A DNA stretch of 64,000 bases, from contig JAQXDW010000151.1 in NCBI GenBank assembly GCA_029251165.1, positions 124,001 to 188,000 of the forward strand, written 5' to 3'. Positions 8,668 to 17,299 of the stretch are shown here, one piece after another (positions within the stretch are counted from its first letter, which is position 1; the number at the start of each line of letters is the position of its first letter). Position numbers and translations under genes: made by a program. Origin of the DNA: Myxococcota bacterium. GTDB lineage: Bacteria > Myxococcota_A > UBA796. The notes under the pieces were generated by a model. That model was not told the DNA's origin. It saw only the letters and a list, made by a program, of their open reading frames with translations, and ran no database searches.

Positions 8668-10697
8668 TCGCCCTGCTGCTGGCCTGTCGGGGCGGCACAG
8701 ACTCCGGGTCCGTGCGTGCAGTGGCCGATGCGGTGGCAGACGCCGGGCCAGATCTCGCCGCCCGGATCAGCGAGACGGTCACCCTGGATGGCACCCAGAG
8801 CGTCGGGACGGCATTCTCATGGGACTTCGGCGACGGAGAGAGCGCCGAAGGCGCGACAGTCGAGCACGCCTACACCGCGCCGGGAAGCTACGCCGCAGTG
8901 CTCACCGTGACCGGGACCGACGGCGGCTGGAAGAGCGACACCGCAGTGGTCACGGTCACCGCCCAGGCCACCGAAGTCGCCCCGGTCGCCTCCGCCACCC
9001 TCGCCCGCATCGACGACACGATCTGGGTGGTCAACCCCGAGGCCGACACCGTCGGTCGCATCCTGGACGGCGCGCTCCAGCAAGAGATCGTGGTGTGCGA
9101 CAGCCCACGGACCCTCGCGCGCGACGGAGCGATCCTCGCAGTGGCCTGTGAGGACAGCGACCAGCTCGCCCTCATCGACACCACCCTCGGCACGATCACC
9201 ACGCGGCTCGACCTCCCCGAGGCAAGCCGTCCCTACGGGGTCGTCGGGCGGGACGGGGTGTGGTGGGTGAGCCTTCAGGCCACCGGGCAGCTCGCCCGCT
9301 ACGACGGGAGCGCGCTCTCCTTCGTCTCCGTCGGTCCCGACCCTCGGGGCATGGCGATGGACGCCGAAGGCCGCATCCTCGCGACCCGGTGGCGCTCGAC
9401 GGACGGCGAGGGTCGAATCTACGTCGTCGAGCCCGACGGCACCGTCGGCAGCATCGTCCTGCCCGCCGACACCCGGGGCGACTCTGACACCACCACTGGC
9501 GGGGTGCCCAACCTCCTGGAGTCCCTCCTCCCCTCCCCCGACGGCGCGACGATCTACGTGCCGACCATGCACGCCAACACCCTTCGCGGTGAATGGGTCA
9601 GCGGGGTCGCGCCCGACCACCAGACCTCCCTGCGCGGGGTGCTCGCCCGGATCGACGCGCAGGCTGGAACCGAGTCTCCTGACGACCGCAAGCAGTTCGA
9701 CGAGCGGGGCCGCGCCATCGCCGTCGCCACCTCTCCCGACGGCGCGGTGCTGTACGTCCTGCATCCAGGCACCGGCCACGTCACCGTGCTCGATGCCGCC
9801 TCCGACCAGATCACCGGCTCGATCTTGTTCACCGGAATCTTCCCCACCGGCCTGCTCGCCACCAGGGACCACCTCTACGTCCACGCCTGGCTGTCTCGGA
9901 CCGTAGTCGCCTACGACATCACCGACCTCTCCACCTCTCCCGAGCCCCTGTGGCGTGCACAGACGCTCACCGAGGAGCCGCTGTCAGACACCGTGCTGCT
10001 GGGAAAGCAGGTCTTCCACGATGCTGCTGACACCCGGATGACGAAGTCCGGCTACATCGCCTGCGCCCACTGCCACCCCGACGGCCGGGACGATGGCCTG
10101 ACCTGGGACTTCACCGACCGTGGCGAGGGCCTGCGCAACACCACCAGCCTGGAGGGCCGAGCGGGTGTGGGCATGGGGCCGGTGCACTGGACGGGCAACT
10201 TCGACGAGATCCAGGACTTCGAGCACGACATCCGAGGTCCGTTTGCGGGCTCCGGCTTCCTGACCGACGACGACTGGTCAGAGACCAGCGAGGCGCTGGG
10301 AACGACAACGGCCGGTCGCAGCATGGAGCTGGATGCGATGGCGGCCTACGCCGCGACCTTCACCACCACCCCACCCTCTCCCTGGGCGACGACCGAGGGT
10401 GCAGGAGCCTTCGCACAGGCCGGCTGCGCCGACTGCCACCCTCCGCCGCTGTACACCGACTCCGCCCTTGATGTCCGCCACGACATCGGCACCCTCACCG
10501 AGTCTGCCGGTCAGCGCCTCGGCGAGCCACTCGATGGCTTCGACACCCCCACCCTGCTCGGGGCCTGGGCGACGGCTCCCTACCTCCACGACGGATCCGC
10601 GCTGACCATCGCCGCTGCGATCTCTGCGCACGACTCCGCTTCTGGGCTCGACGAAGCCGCGCTCGCCGAGATCGCAGCGTTTGTGCTCGGGCTGTAG
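8664..10697 (+). CDS. PKD / beta-propeller / dihaem cytochrome c lipoprotein
   Basis: 677 residues. The leader MIALLLAC is only seven residues before the lipid-anchor Cys8. Residues ~20-97 are a PKD domain (FSWDFGDGESAEGATVEHAY). Residues ~105-430 form a YVTN-like propeller (GVLARIDA, VLYVLHPGTGHVTVLDAAS). The C-terminal third is related to dihaem cytochrome c peroxidase/MauG proteins: haem motifs CAHCH at 467-471 and CADCH at 588-592, with LRNTTSLEGRAG and APYLHDGSA typical of that fold. It likely carries or accepts electrons at the cell surface. It overlaps the preceding lipoprotein gene by four bases. Whether it has peroxidase activity cannot be told. Confidence 0.82.
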   Translation: MIALLLACRGGTDSGSVRAVADAVADAGPDLAARISETVTLDGTQSVGTAFSWDFGDGESAEGATVEHAYTAPGSYAAVLTVTGTDGGWKSDTAVVTVTAQATEVAPVASATLARIDDTIWVVNPEADTVGRILDGALQQEIVVCDSPRTLARDGAILAVACEDSDQLALIDTTLGTITTRLDLPEASRPYGVVGRDGVWWVSLQATGQLARYDGSALSFVSVGPDPRGMAMDAEGRILATRWRSTDGEGRIYVVEPDGTVGSIVLPADTRGDSDTTTGGVPNLLESLLPSPDGATIYVPTMHANTLRGEWVSGVAPDHQTSLRGVLARIDAQAGTESPDDRKQFDERGRAIAVATSPDGAVLYVLHPGTGHVTVLDAASDQITGSILFTGIFPTGLLATRDHLYVHAWLSRTVVAYDITDLSTSPEPLWRAQTLTEEPLSDTVLLGKQVFHDAADTRMTKSGYIACAHCHPDGRDDGLTWDFTDRGEGLRNTTSLEGRAGVGMGPVHWTGNFDEIQDFEHDIRGPFAGSGFLTDDDWSETSEALGTTTAGRSMELDAMAAYAATFTTTPPSPWATTEGAGAFAQAGCADCHPPPLYTDSALDVRHDIGTLTESAGQRLGEPLDGFDTPTLLGAWATAPYLHDGSALTIAAAISAHDSASGLDEAALAEIAAFVLGL

Positions 10698-10747
10698 GTG
10701 CAGCCTCAGCCCGCAGCATGCGCGGACGGCGTTGTCTTGTTCTGGAC

Positions 10748-11548
10748 TTACTTCCAGGCACGCACCATCAGCACGCCGTGGCCGCAGCGGGTGGTCCCCT
10801 CGCCCACCGACGCCTTGAACGATGCCTCCAGCGCGGTCCGCCCCGCCTCCGTCAGCGCGAAGACGTCATAGGTCAGCGACAGCGAGGCCCACAGCGACTC
10901 GGCGCTGCCCTCGGTCCACAGCGCATGCTCGGTGATCTCGATCCGAGAGAAGTGCGGAGCGAGCAGCGCATGGAGCCCCTCCGCAGAGCGGGTCCGGGGA
11001 TCTCCGAGGGCAGGACGCGGCCGGCGCTGGTCCTCAGGCAGCCCCTTGAGCTGCGCAATGAAGGCCTGGAGCGACGGCTCGACGGTGGTGGACGTGGTCA
11101 CCACCGCACCGAGCACTCCGCCAGGCATCAGCACCCGCGCAATCTCGGCGACGACCTCTTCGATGGGCTGCATCAGCATCAGCGCCATGTGGCAGCCGAC
11201 CCCGGCGAGCTCCTCGCTCGGTGTCGGGAGGTAGTGGGCGATCCCGTGGTGGAGCACCGCCTGCTTTCGCAGACGCTTCTTCGCCTTCCTCAGCTCATCG
11301 GGCGAAGCATCCACCCCGATGACCGCCAGCGGTCCGCCGTCTGCTGCGAGGATCTTCTCGACCAGCGCGCCGTCTCCGCAGCCCAGATCCATCGCCACCT
11401 CGTCGGCGGCTTCTGTGATCAGGAAGTCGGCGAGCAGGTCGTAGGAGGATCGACCGGTGTCGTCGATCTGCCAGTGCCCGAGGGCAGCCGAGGTGGCGCC
11501 GGGGTGAGCGGCGTGGAAGGCGTGAAGGAATGTTGCGTCGGGGGTCAT
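10748..11548 (-). CDS. Class I SAM-dependent methyltransferase
   Basis: 266 residues from the ATG at 11548, chosen over an upstream in-frame start because AAGGGG lies just before it and similarity begins there. EVAMDLGCGDGALVEKIL is SAM motif I, VIGVDASPDELRKAK is the acidic loop, and IARVLMPGGVLGAVV is motif IV/post-IV. The best guess is a small-molecule or unspecified methyltransferase of the UbiE/Methyltransf_11 group. It shares its strand with the FliB-like gene upstream (124-base gap). No substrate clue is present. Confidence 0.75.
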   Translation of the reverse strand: MTPDATFLHAFHAAHPGATSAALGHWQIDDTGRSSYDLLADFLITEAADEVAMDLGCGDGALVEKILAADGGPLAVIGVDASPDELRKAKKRLRKQAVLHHGIAHYLPTPSEELAGVGCHMALMLMQPIEEVVAEIARVLMPGGVLGAVVTTSTTVEPSLQAFIAQLKGLPEDQRRPRPALGDPRTRSAEGLHALLAPHFSRIEITEHALWTEGSAESLWASLSLTYDVFALTEAGRTALEASFKASVGEGTTRCGHGVLMVRAWK

Positions 11549-11671
11549 GGCCGGCCCCTTATCCATGCCGTGCGATGGTGGCCGCACGCGGTCCACTGAT
11601 CGCCTCCGGCGGTGAGGAGCCGACGATGGGTGGAGGAGAGCTGAGGCATGCCCCAGAGGAGGGCATCGGGC

Positions 11672-12814
11672 TCAGAACCCGAGCAGCGCCCCGGCGAGCT
11701 CAAAGCTCCCGAGCTTCAGCTTCCGAAGCTCACCCTTGCACTCGTAGATCCACCCGTGGTGCTCCACAATTCGGTCCGTGGAGTAGATCGCAGCCACCAG
11801 ATCCGCCCCGCTCACCAGCAGCAGCCGCAGGATGGCCATCTTCATCAGCAGCCACTCGGCGTGGTAGCTGAGGTCGGGTCCGTTGGTGTACCAGCGGGTG
11901 AGCCAGTGGTGGGCGACGTAGCGAGAGAGCTCCGGCGGGGCCTGCCAGCTGGCAGAAGCTGCCCGGTGACCCGCGAGCACCGCATCGAGGTCGTCGGTGC
12001 TGCCGTGTTGGAGGAAGGTCTCCAGGAGGAGGGCTTGAGGCTTTCGGTACTGCCCCTCTGTTGTCGCCATCTTTGCGACCTGGGCGAGGAACACGGCGTC
12101 GAACGCATCGAGCCTGCCAGGACGCTCAGCGAGGACCGCATCGAGGTGGGACTCCTCGGAGAACTGCGCCATGAGTGCCTCGATGGGCCCGGCAGCGGTC
12201 GCCGCACGGTTAAACCGGGCCACTGAGGAAGCCGAGAACCGGAACTGAAGCCACAGCTGATCGGCCAGTGGACGCCCTTCTCCAATCGCAGCGACAAACG
12301 TGCGGACCGCATCGAGCCGCTCGAAGTAGGGACCCGGGCGACCGATGGACTGGTCGAGGTTCATCCGATGCTCCCCCACTCCAGGCTCTCGAGTCAGGGC
12401 GTCCTCGTCGGCGAGCAGCTGACGGACGACCTCGGGGCAGGACAGGAAGCCTGACAACTCGCGGACCTCCACCTCACCGCGAATGCCGAGGCTGCGGGGG
12501 TAGGAGGTGCAGGTCATCGGGAGCGCCGCCTCGCCGAGGTTGGCATGCACTCCGCACAGCCCGTCTGTGCTCAGCAGCGGGCAATTGCAGCCCGGAGACA
12601 TCCGAATCCGCCCGAACCGACCTGGACTGCGGTGCTTCGGTGGGTAGGTGAGGATCGCCTCCTCAAACCGCCCCGGCTCGTCTGCGAGCCAGCCATGGAT
12701 CGCCGCGACGTCGGTCCTGGACACCTCGACCCCCCACGCCGCGCAGCAGGTGTCCTCACAGTCGCCCCCGATGCACTGGAAGCGGTTCATGTATCGCCAA
12801 GTAAATGAGCCCAT
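11672..12814 (-). CDS. FliB-like lysine N-methylase family protein
   Basis: 380 residues from the ATG at 12814. Immediately after the start comes the Cys cluster CIGGDCEDTCC (C14, C19, C23, C24), followed by GCNCPLL, DGLCGVH and MTCTSYPR, the pattern of FliB (flagellin lysine-N-methylase) and related YkgJ-type Cys-rich proteins. The C-terminal half is helical, as in FliB. FliB methylates flagellin lysines in Salmonella, but no flagellar gene is visible here, so the substrate is unknown. The ribosome site is weak; the residues upstream of M12814 lack coding character. Confidence 0.72.
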   Translation of the reverse strand: MGSFTWRYMNRFQCIGGDCEDTCCAAWGVEVSRTDVAAIHGWLADEPGRFEEAILTYPPKHRSPGRFGRIRMSPGCNCPLLSTDGLCGVHANLGEAALPMTCTSYPRSLGIRGEVEVRELSGFLSCPEVVRQLLADEDALTREPGVGEHRMNLDQSIGRPGPYFERLDAVRTFVAAIGEGRPLADQLWLQFRFSASSVARFNRAATAAGPIEALMAQFSEESHLDAVLAERPGRLDAFDAVFLAQVAKMATTEGQYRKPQALLLETFLQHGSTDDLDAVLAGHRAASASWQAPPELSRYVAHHWLTRWYTNGPDLSYHAEWLLMKMAILRLLLVSGADLVAAIYSTDRIVEHHGWIYECKGELRKLKLGSFELAGALLGF

Positions 12815-13006
12815 GACCGAGAGGCTACCAGAACCGAGCGGCCCCCCTCCGCCGCGCCTGGCGGCGAGCCAAAGCACGGCGTGCAGCACATGCCGTGTCG
12901 CCCCCAGGCCCTTCTGCGGACATCGGGACAGATTTGGCGGCAAGGGATGTCCTCTACAGGACGCAGTTGAGCTGAACCCGATACCTTCTTCAGTGTCGTA
13001 CCCAAT

Positions 13007-13804
13007 ATGAACAAGCGCTCCATCCTCCTCATCCCCCTGCTGCTGGTCGCCGCGCTCTGGTGGCGGTCCAGCATGGAGCCAGAGCCAGCGGTCTCCGTGG
13101 TGGCGGATGCATCGGCAGCCCGTCCAGATCGGCAGGCGAGCACGCCGCCGCGATCACGACGCCCCGGGCCGTCTGTGGCGGCCCCACCCTCCGAGGACAC
13201 CGGCGCTCCCCTCGCCCTCGCGCTGCCTCCAGACACTGAGGACACCGGAGACACCGGAGACACCGGAGCGGCCCTTTCCCCGCCGCTGGTGACGGTCACG
13301 CTCGTCGACACCGACGGCGTTCCCGTCGAGTTCGGGATGGTGACCAGCCCCGAGTGCAACATCTGGCTGTGGGCGGGAGAAGAGCCGACCACGTTCATCG
13401 CTCCCGAGGGTCGGTGTGCCTTCCAGGGGCGGCGAAAGGACGGCCTGCTGTGGGGACGCTCAGAGTGGGTGGCGCTGGAGCTGGTGGCTGGCGATGAGGT
13501 GGCGCTGGAGCTGGTGATTCCGATCGAGCGCACCGGCGGACTGGGTGTGATGATCCTGGAGCATGAATTTGGCATCGAGGTTCAGCAGGTCTGGCCAGGC
13601 ACCCCAGCAGCAGAGATGGGCCTGGAGGCTGGCGACATCATCACGGAGGTCGACGGTCTGCCGTCTTCCGCACTGACCATGGACGAGTTCATCCAGGTGA
13701 TGACCGGCCCCGTGGGAACGGACGTCGAGTTTGCCCTCGCCTATGAAGAAGACACCGGCATCACCGAGGAGGTGATCACGCTGACCCGGGCGTGGCTTGA
13801 GTAG
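13007..13804 (+). CDS. Membrane-anchored PDZ-domain protein with Asp-Thr-Gly repeats
   Basis: 265 residues. Residues 4-19 form a membrane anchor or uncleaved signal (MNKRSILLIPLLLVAALWW). A long Pro/Ala/Asp-rich linker includes three DTG units. A small beta domain (~93-180) precedes a C-terminal PDZ domain (~185-265) with the typical block QVWPGTPAAEMGLEAGD followed by IITEVDG. No protease domain is present, so it is probably a periplasmic peptide-binding or adaptor protein. It stands alone between convergent and divergent neighbours. Confidence 0.75.
   Translation: MNKRSILLIPLLLVAALWWRSSMEPEPAVSVVADASAARPDRQASTPPRSRRPGPSVAAPPSEDTGAPLALALPPDTEDTGDTGDTGAALSPPLVTVTLVDTDGVPVEFGMVTSPECNIWLWAGEEPTTFIAPEGRCAFQGRRKDGLLWGRSEWVALELVAGDEVALELVIPIERTGGLGVMILEHEFGIEVQQVWPGTPAAEMGLEAGDIITEVDGLPSSALTMDEFIQVMTGPVGTDVEFALAYEEDTGITEEVITLTRAWLE
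13241..13267 (+). repeat. Three tandem GACACCGGA units
   Basis: Three exact 9-base copies encode DTG-DTG-DTG in the linker of the PDZ protein, with a degenerate copy (GACACTGAG) just upstream. Such units can change copy number by slippage and alter linker length. Confidence 0.8.
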
Positions 13805-13867
13805 CGCTGCCCTCCACAGAGACCGCCGGCTCTTCCCCCCTCCAGCCACAGCTCACGAAGAGAGGCA

Positions 13868-15376
13868 TCACCGCAGCGCATACGCTCCGGCCCCGCCGCC
13901 GGCGACGCGCCCAGAGTAGACCACCGCCGTGATCGAGCCTGAGATTCCTTGTCCCATGTGCGTACCGCCGAGGACGCCAGCGACCTCTCCGGCGGCGAAC
14001 AGGCCAGGGATGACCGCTCCATCCACACCAATCACCCCGCCATCCTCGGCCAGCGCGGCACCGCCGAAGCTCTTGCCGGTGCCCATCGCGAGGGGAACAG
14101 CAGTGAACGGCGGGTTCACCAGCTGGAGCTTGCCGGCCATGTCCTTGCCGAAGTCCGTGTCGGTGCCCGAGAGCACCATGGCGTTGTAGTCGGAGACGGT
14201 CTGAAGCAGGGTGTCGCCGTCGATGCCCGCCTGCTCTCCCAGAGAGGCAAAGTCACCGGCGCTGCTCACCGGGACATGCTTCTGATACTCCGGACCGGAG
14301 AGGAAGCTATCGGAGACCTTCGCATAGTTGTAGCCCAGGCCAGAGATGAGCCGGGAGGTCCACAGGGGGTCGTCAAACACCGCATACAGCTGCCCCTCGG
14401 TCAACGCGATGCGGCCGGCCCAGACGGCACGGAACTCATCCTCGTCCAGCACACGCTCGCCGTGCGGTCCGACAACGATCACGTCCGCCAAGCCCGACAC
14501 GATCATGACCTCGGGGCTGCCGAAGTTGGCATCGGTGATGCCGTGGGCGTAGAGGCCGATGTTCTCCAGGTTTGCCAGGGATCCACCGGCCGCCTCGATG
14601 AGGTCGAGGCCGTTGCCGTCCATGCCGAGCCAGGACTCCGCGTGGCGGGGAAAGTTCAGCAGCCCAGGAATGGCCTCATAGACCCGCTCGTCGTCTCGTG
14701 CGAAGCCACCGGTCGCGACCACCACTGCGCTCGTCTGCACCCAGCCGATGCTGCCGTCGGCCTGCTCGATCTCCACGCCGATCACTGCGCCGCCCTCAGA
14801 GACGAGGGAGACCGCAGTAGTCTCGAGCCAGGCGTCCTCTTCGAGCAGCTCCGCGAGGGTGGCGATCGGGTGTTCACCTGGCATGCTCAGGGGATGGATC
14901 CGAGGGGTCTCACCAGCTCCAGGATCAGCGGTGATGATGGAGAAGTTTGCGCCGTAGTCGGACATCCACTCCAGGGTCTCTTCGGAGCCATAGACGAAGC
15001 CCTCCACCCATGGATGGCTCGGATCACCGCCGCTGGTGAAGTCCGCCCACTCGGCCAGGGCGGCCTCCGGACTGTCGATCACGCCCGCAGCAGCCTGCCA
15101 GTGCGTCCCGGCACCGAAGCAATTCCCGGCGTAGATGCCCGCTCCCCCAAGCCTCGCCTCCCGCTCAATGATCAGCACCTCCGCGCCAACCTCGGCAGCC
15201 TCCACGGCGGCCGTCAGCCCGCTGGCGCCGCCGCCGATGATGACCACATCGGAGAACGCCAGCGGCTCCCCGAGCGGCATCAGGCCCGTCTCAGTGTCCA
15301 GCGCAGTGTCAGAGTCATGATGAAAGGTTCGCTCTGCACCTGGTTCACCAGTACATCCAAGCATCAATACGATCAT
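13868..15376 (-). CDS. Lipid-anchored FAD-dependent oxidoreductase (fumarate reductase flavoprotein-like)
   Basis: 502 residues. MIVLMLGC is a seven-residue lipoprotein leader with Cys8; no earlier start exists in frame. After a short acidic linker the dinucleotide-binding fold appears (DVVIIGGGASGLTAAVEAAE, 43-62; IIEREARLGG, about 69-78). The C-terminus has the second FAD block (GLFAAGEVAGVLGGTHMGQG and a following GSITAVVYSGRVAG). This is the FAD_binding_2 family of fumarate reductases and 3-ketosteroid dehydrogenases. Exported flavoproteins normally use the Tat route; no twin-Arg leader is present, so FAD must be acquired outside if it is exported by Sec. Electron partner and substrate unknown. 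Confidence 0.82.
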   Translation of the reverse strand: MIVLMLGCTGEPGAERTFHHDSDTALDTETGLMPLGEPLAFSDVVIIGGGASGLTAAVEAAEVGAEVLIIEREARLGGAGIYAGNCFGAGTHWQAAAGVIDSPEAALAEWADFTSGGDPSHPWVEGFVYGSEETLEWMSDYGANFSIITADPGAGETPRIHPLSMPGEHPIATLAELLEEDAWLETTAVSLVSEGGAVIGVEIEQADGSIGWVQTSAVVVATGGFARDDERVYEAIPGLLNFPRHAESWLGMDGNGLDLIEAAGGSLANLENIGLYAHGITDANFGSPEVMIVSGLADVIVVGPHGERVLDEDEFRAVWAGRIALTEGQLYAVFDDPLWTSRLISGLGYNYAKVSDSFLSGPEYQKHVPVSSAGDFASLGEQAGIDGDTLLQTVSDYNAMVLSGTDTDFGKDMAGKLQLVNPPFTAVPLAMGTGKSFGGAALAEDGGVIGVDGAVIPGLFAAGEVAGVLGGTHMGQGISGSITAVVYSGRVAGGGAGAYALR

Positions 15377-15412
15377 TCACTGAGGGTAGCACCGCGCGTT
15401 ATCTGAGGGGAG

Positions 15413-16123
15413 ATGAGCTTCCCCTGGCTGCTTTCCGGGCACCTCTCCGGATGTCGAATTCGCCTGCACTGGAGCCTCCTGCTGGGGCTGATGGCGGCGT
15501 TCCTGTTTCCGCAGACCTCAGACGCCGTGGTCGGCTACCTGCTCATCATCACCGCACACATCGCGGGCCACTACCTCCTCGCCCGTCGCGGCGGGCTGTC
15601 CACAGTGGGCATCGACCTCAACGCTGTCGGCGGCTCCCTCCACCACCGCGGCGAGGCCGCTCGGCTGCACTACACCCTCGCTGGCGCAGGGGGCGTCCTC
15701 GGCCAGGGCGCCCTGGTGGTCCTGGTGACCATGGCTGCTGCGGCCCTCAGCCTCGACGCCGAGGGTCCGCTGTATGAGGTGCTCACCACATACAACCTCA
15801 TCCTCATGGCGCTCAATCTCCTGCCCCTCTCCGGTACGGATGCCGCATCGGTCTATGCCCTGCCCGGTGCAGTGGTTGGCCGGCTCGAGGAGAAGCTGAC
15901 CTACCTGCAGATTCAGGAAGTCGAGGCGCAGCGCGCGGACTGGCAGGAGCTCATCGACAGAGACGGCGCTGCGGCACAGGTTCCCTCGCCCTCACCGGCA
16001 ACACCCATCGAGCTGGAGGCGCTGCTCGCTCAGCGCGATGCCGAGGCGGACGCTGGCATCACCGACGCCTTCGCCGCGGAGGTCAGCAGCCTGCTCGCCG
16101 GGGTGTGGAGCAGCGAAGAGTAG
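15413..16123 (+). CDS. M50 (site-2 protease)-like membrane protein without catalytic residues
   Basis: 236 residues. The N-terminus GCRIRLHWSLLLGL matches the opening of M50 membrane proteases. Where HExxH should be, the sequence reads HIAGH (49-53): both His are present but the catalytic Glu is Ile. AGAGGVLGQGALVV (90-103) corresponds to the conserved helix after it, and NLLPLSGTD (135-143) sits where N-LLP-x-x-x-LDGG supplies the metal-binding Asp. The C-terminal ~70 residues are soluble and helical. It keeps the fold but probably cannot cleave. It diverges from the flavoprotein gene and converges with GTPase A across six bases. Confidence 0.65.
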   Translation: MSFPWLLSGHLSGCRIRLHWSLLLGLMAAFLFPQTSDAVVGYLLIITAHIAGHYLLARRGGLSTVGIDLNAVGGSLHHRGEAARLHYTLAGAGGVLGQGALVVLVTMAAAALSLDAEGPLYEVLTTYNLILMALNLLPLSGTDAASVYALPGAVVGRLEEKLTYLQIQEVEAQRADWQELIDRDGAAAQVPSPSPATPIELEALLAQRDAEADAGITDAFAAEVSSLLAGVWSSEE

Positions 16124-16129
16124 CCCCGC

Positions 16130-17299
16130 TCAGGTCCAGGGCAGCTCCGCTGGATCCTTGCCCAGCCCGACCAGTCGGTCTGCGATCCAGCCCCGCACCG
16201 CCTCCAGCCCGATCGGCTCCTCCGAGAGCTGCGGCAGCGGATCAAACGCCCCGGCGAAGAAGTCTTCCTCGGGCGCAGAGAGCTTGCTCCGGGCGTCGTC
16301 AAGGTAGCGCTGCCGATCCGCCGGGAGGAGGGTGTCGATCTTGTTGACGATCGCCGCCACTGGCCGTCCGGTCGCCTGACACTTCTGCCAGTCCGACAGC
16401 TCGCGCTCCTGCACTCCGCCCTGGGCATTGATCAGGTAGAGGTAGACATCGATGTGGTCGAAAACCTGCCGGGCCTCCTCGGTGACCGACGCGATCACAT
16501 CGCCCATGCCGGGGGTGTTGACGACATACAGCGCCGTCGCGTCGGGCAGCCGGGTGATCGCGACGGTCTTTGTGGAGCCCGCGATCGGATCGATGTTGCC
16601 CGAGTCCACCCCGAAGATCGCCCGAATGGCAGCGTCCTTCCCACAGGACGGCGACCCAACGACACCGACAGTGACCCGGTGGCGGACCACCTGCCGCAGC
16701 CGCGCGACCTCCAGGACCGCCGGCAGCAGGTTCTCATCGCGGGGTCGGCCGAGGAAGATGAAGCCGACGACGACCAGCAGCGGCCACAGCGGCAGCAGCG
16801 GGATGAGCAGCAGCTTCGCAGGCCCAAACAGCATCGCCACGCCGACCCGCCACGGCACCAGCTCTCCCAGCCGGCCACGGACCGTGAGGGTGGTGACATC
16901 CTCGGGAGGAACCGCCGGCAGCACCGTCAGCCCGAGGGCCTCGGTGAGGCGCACGCGCTGGTCGTCGCTCATGCGCCCCCAGGCTCGCACCGCCCACCAC
17001 TGCAGCAGGCTCCGCTCCGCAGCGGCGATGTCGGTCGGTGCGGGGAGCTTCTGGCGGGCACACAGCTTGACGAGGGTCTCGGCATAGGGCGGACCGTCGC
17101 CGCCACGGCGAAGCTGGTTCATCAGCACGTGCGCGCCCCGACGGCGCAGGCTCAGGGCGCAGTTGTTCGCCAAGGCAGACAGTCCGAGCCCGTGGGGATT
17201 GACCGAGAGGCTCTCGGCCAGCGGAAGGAGCTCGTCGCGGTGACAGCGACGGAGCAGCTCGGGCAGGGTGTCGGCGGACTCAGCCATCCCCAGACTCAC
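16130..17299 (-). CDS. Membrane GTPase A with YaaW-like N-terminal domain and GKD P-loop
   Basis: 389 residues. Residues ~12-125 (LPELLRRCHRDELLPLAESL, later LVKLCARQKL and WGRMSDDQ) resemble the UPF0174/YaaW domain. A hydrophobic hairpin spans ~155-184. The GTPase domain follows: P-loop GSPSCGKD (215-222) with Asp replacing the Mg-binding Ser/Thr, GSTKT (241-245), VVNTPGMGD (259-267) where the usual Asp of DxxG is Asn261, and NKID (319-322). The GTG start at 17299 overlaps the end of GTPase B by 20 bases (ATG at 17287 is an alternative). Likely acts at the membrane with its partner. GTPase fold is confident; nucleotide turnover is not. Confidence 0.75.
   Translation of the reverse strand: MSLGMAESADTLPELLRRCHRDELLPLAESLSVNPHGLGLSALANNCALSLRRRGAHVLMNQLRRGGDGPPYAETLVKLCARQKLPAPTDIAAAERSLLQWWAVRAWGRMSDDQRVRLTEALGLTVLPAVPPEDVTTLTVRGRLGELVPWRVGVAMLFGPAKLLLIPLLPLWPLLVVVGFIFLGRPRDENLLPAVLEVARLRQVVRHRVTVGVVGSPSCGKDAAIRAIFGVDSGNIDPIAGSTKTVAITRLPDATALYVVNTPGMGDVIASVTEEARQVFDHIDVYLYLINAQGGVQERELSDWQKCQATGRPVAAIVNKIDTLLPADRQRYLDDARSKLSAPEEDFFAGAFDPLPQLSEEPIGLEAVRGWIADRLVGLGKDPAELPWT

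Noticed and set aside
13193..13270. Repeat cluster considered as a CRISPR-like array
   Set aside because: Units are 9 bases, tandem, in frame and encode DTG; no spacers.
13949..15406. 485-residue plus-strand frame opposite the flavoprotein
   Set aside because: Opposite strand encodes a convincing FAD protein; this frame has no motif.
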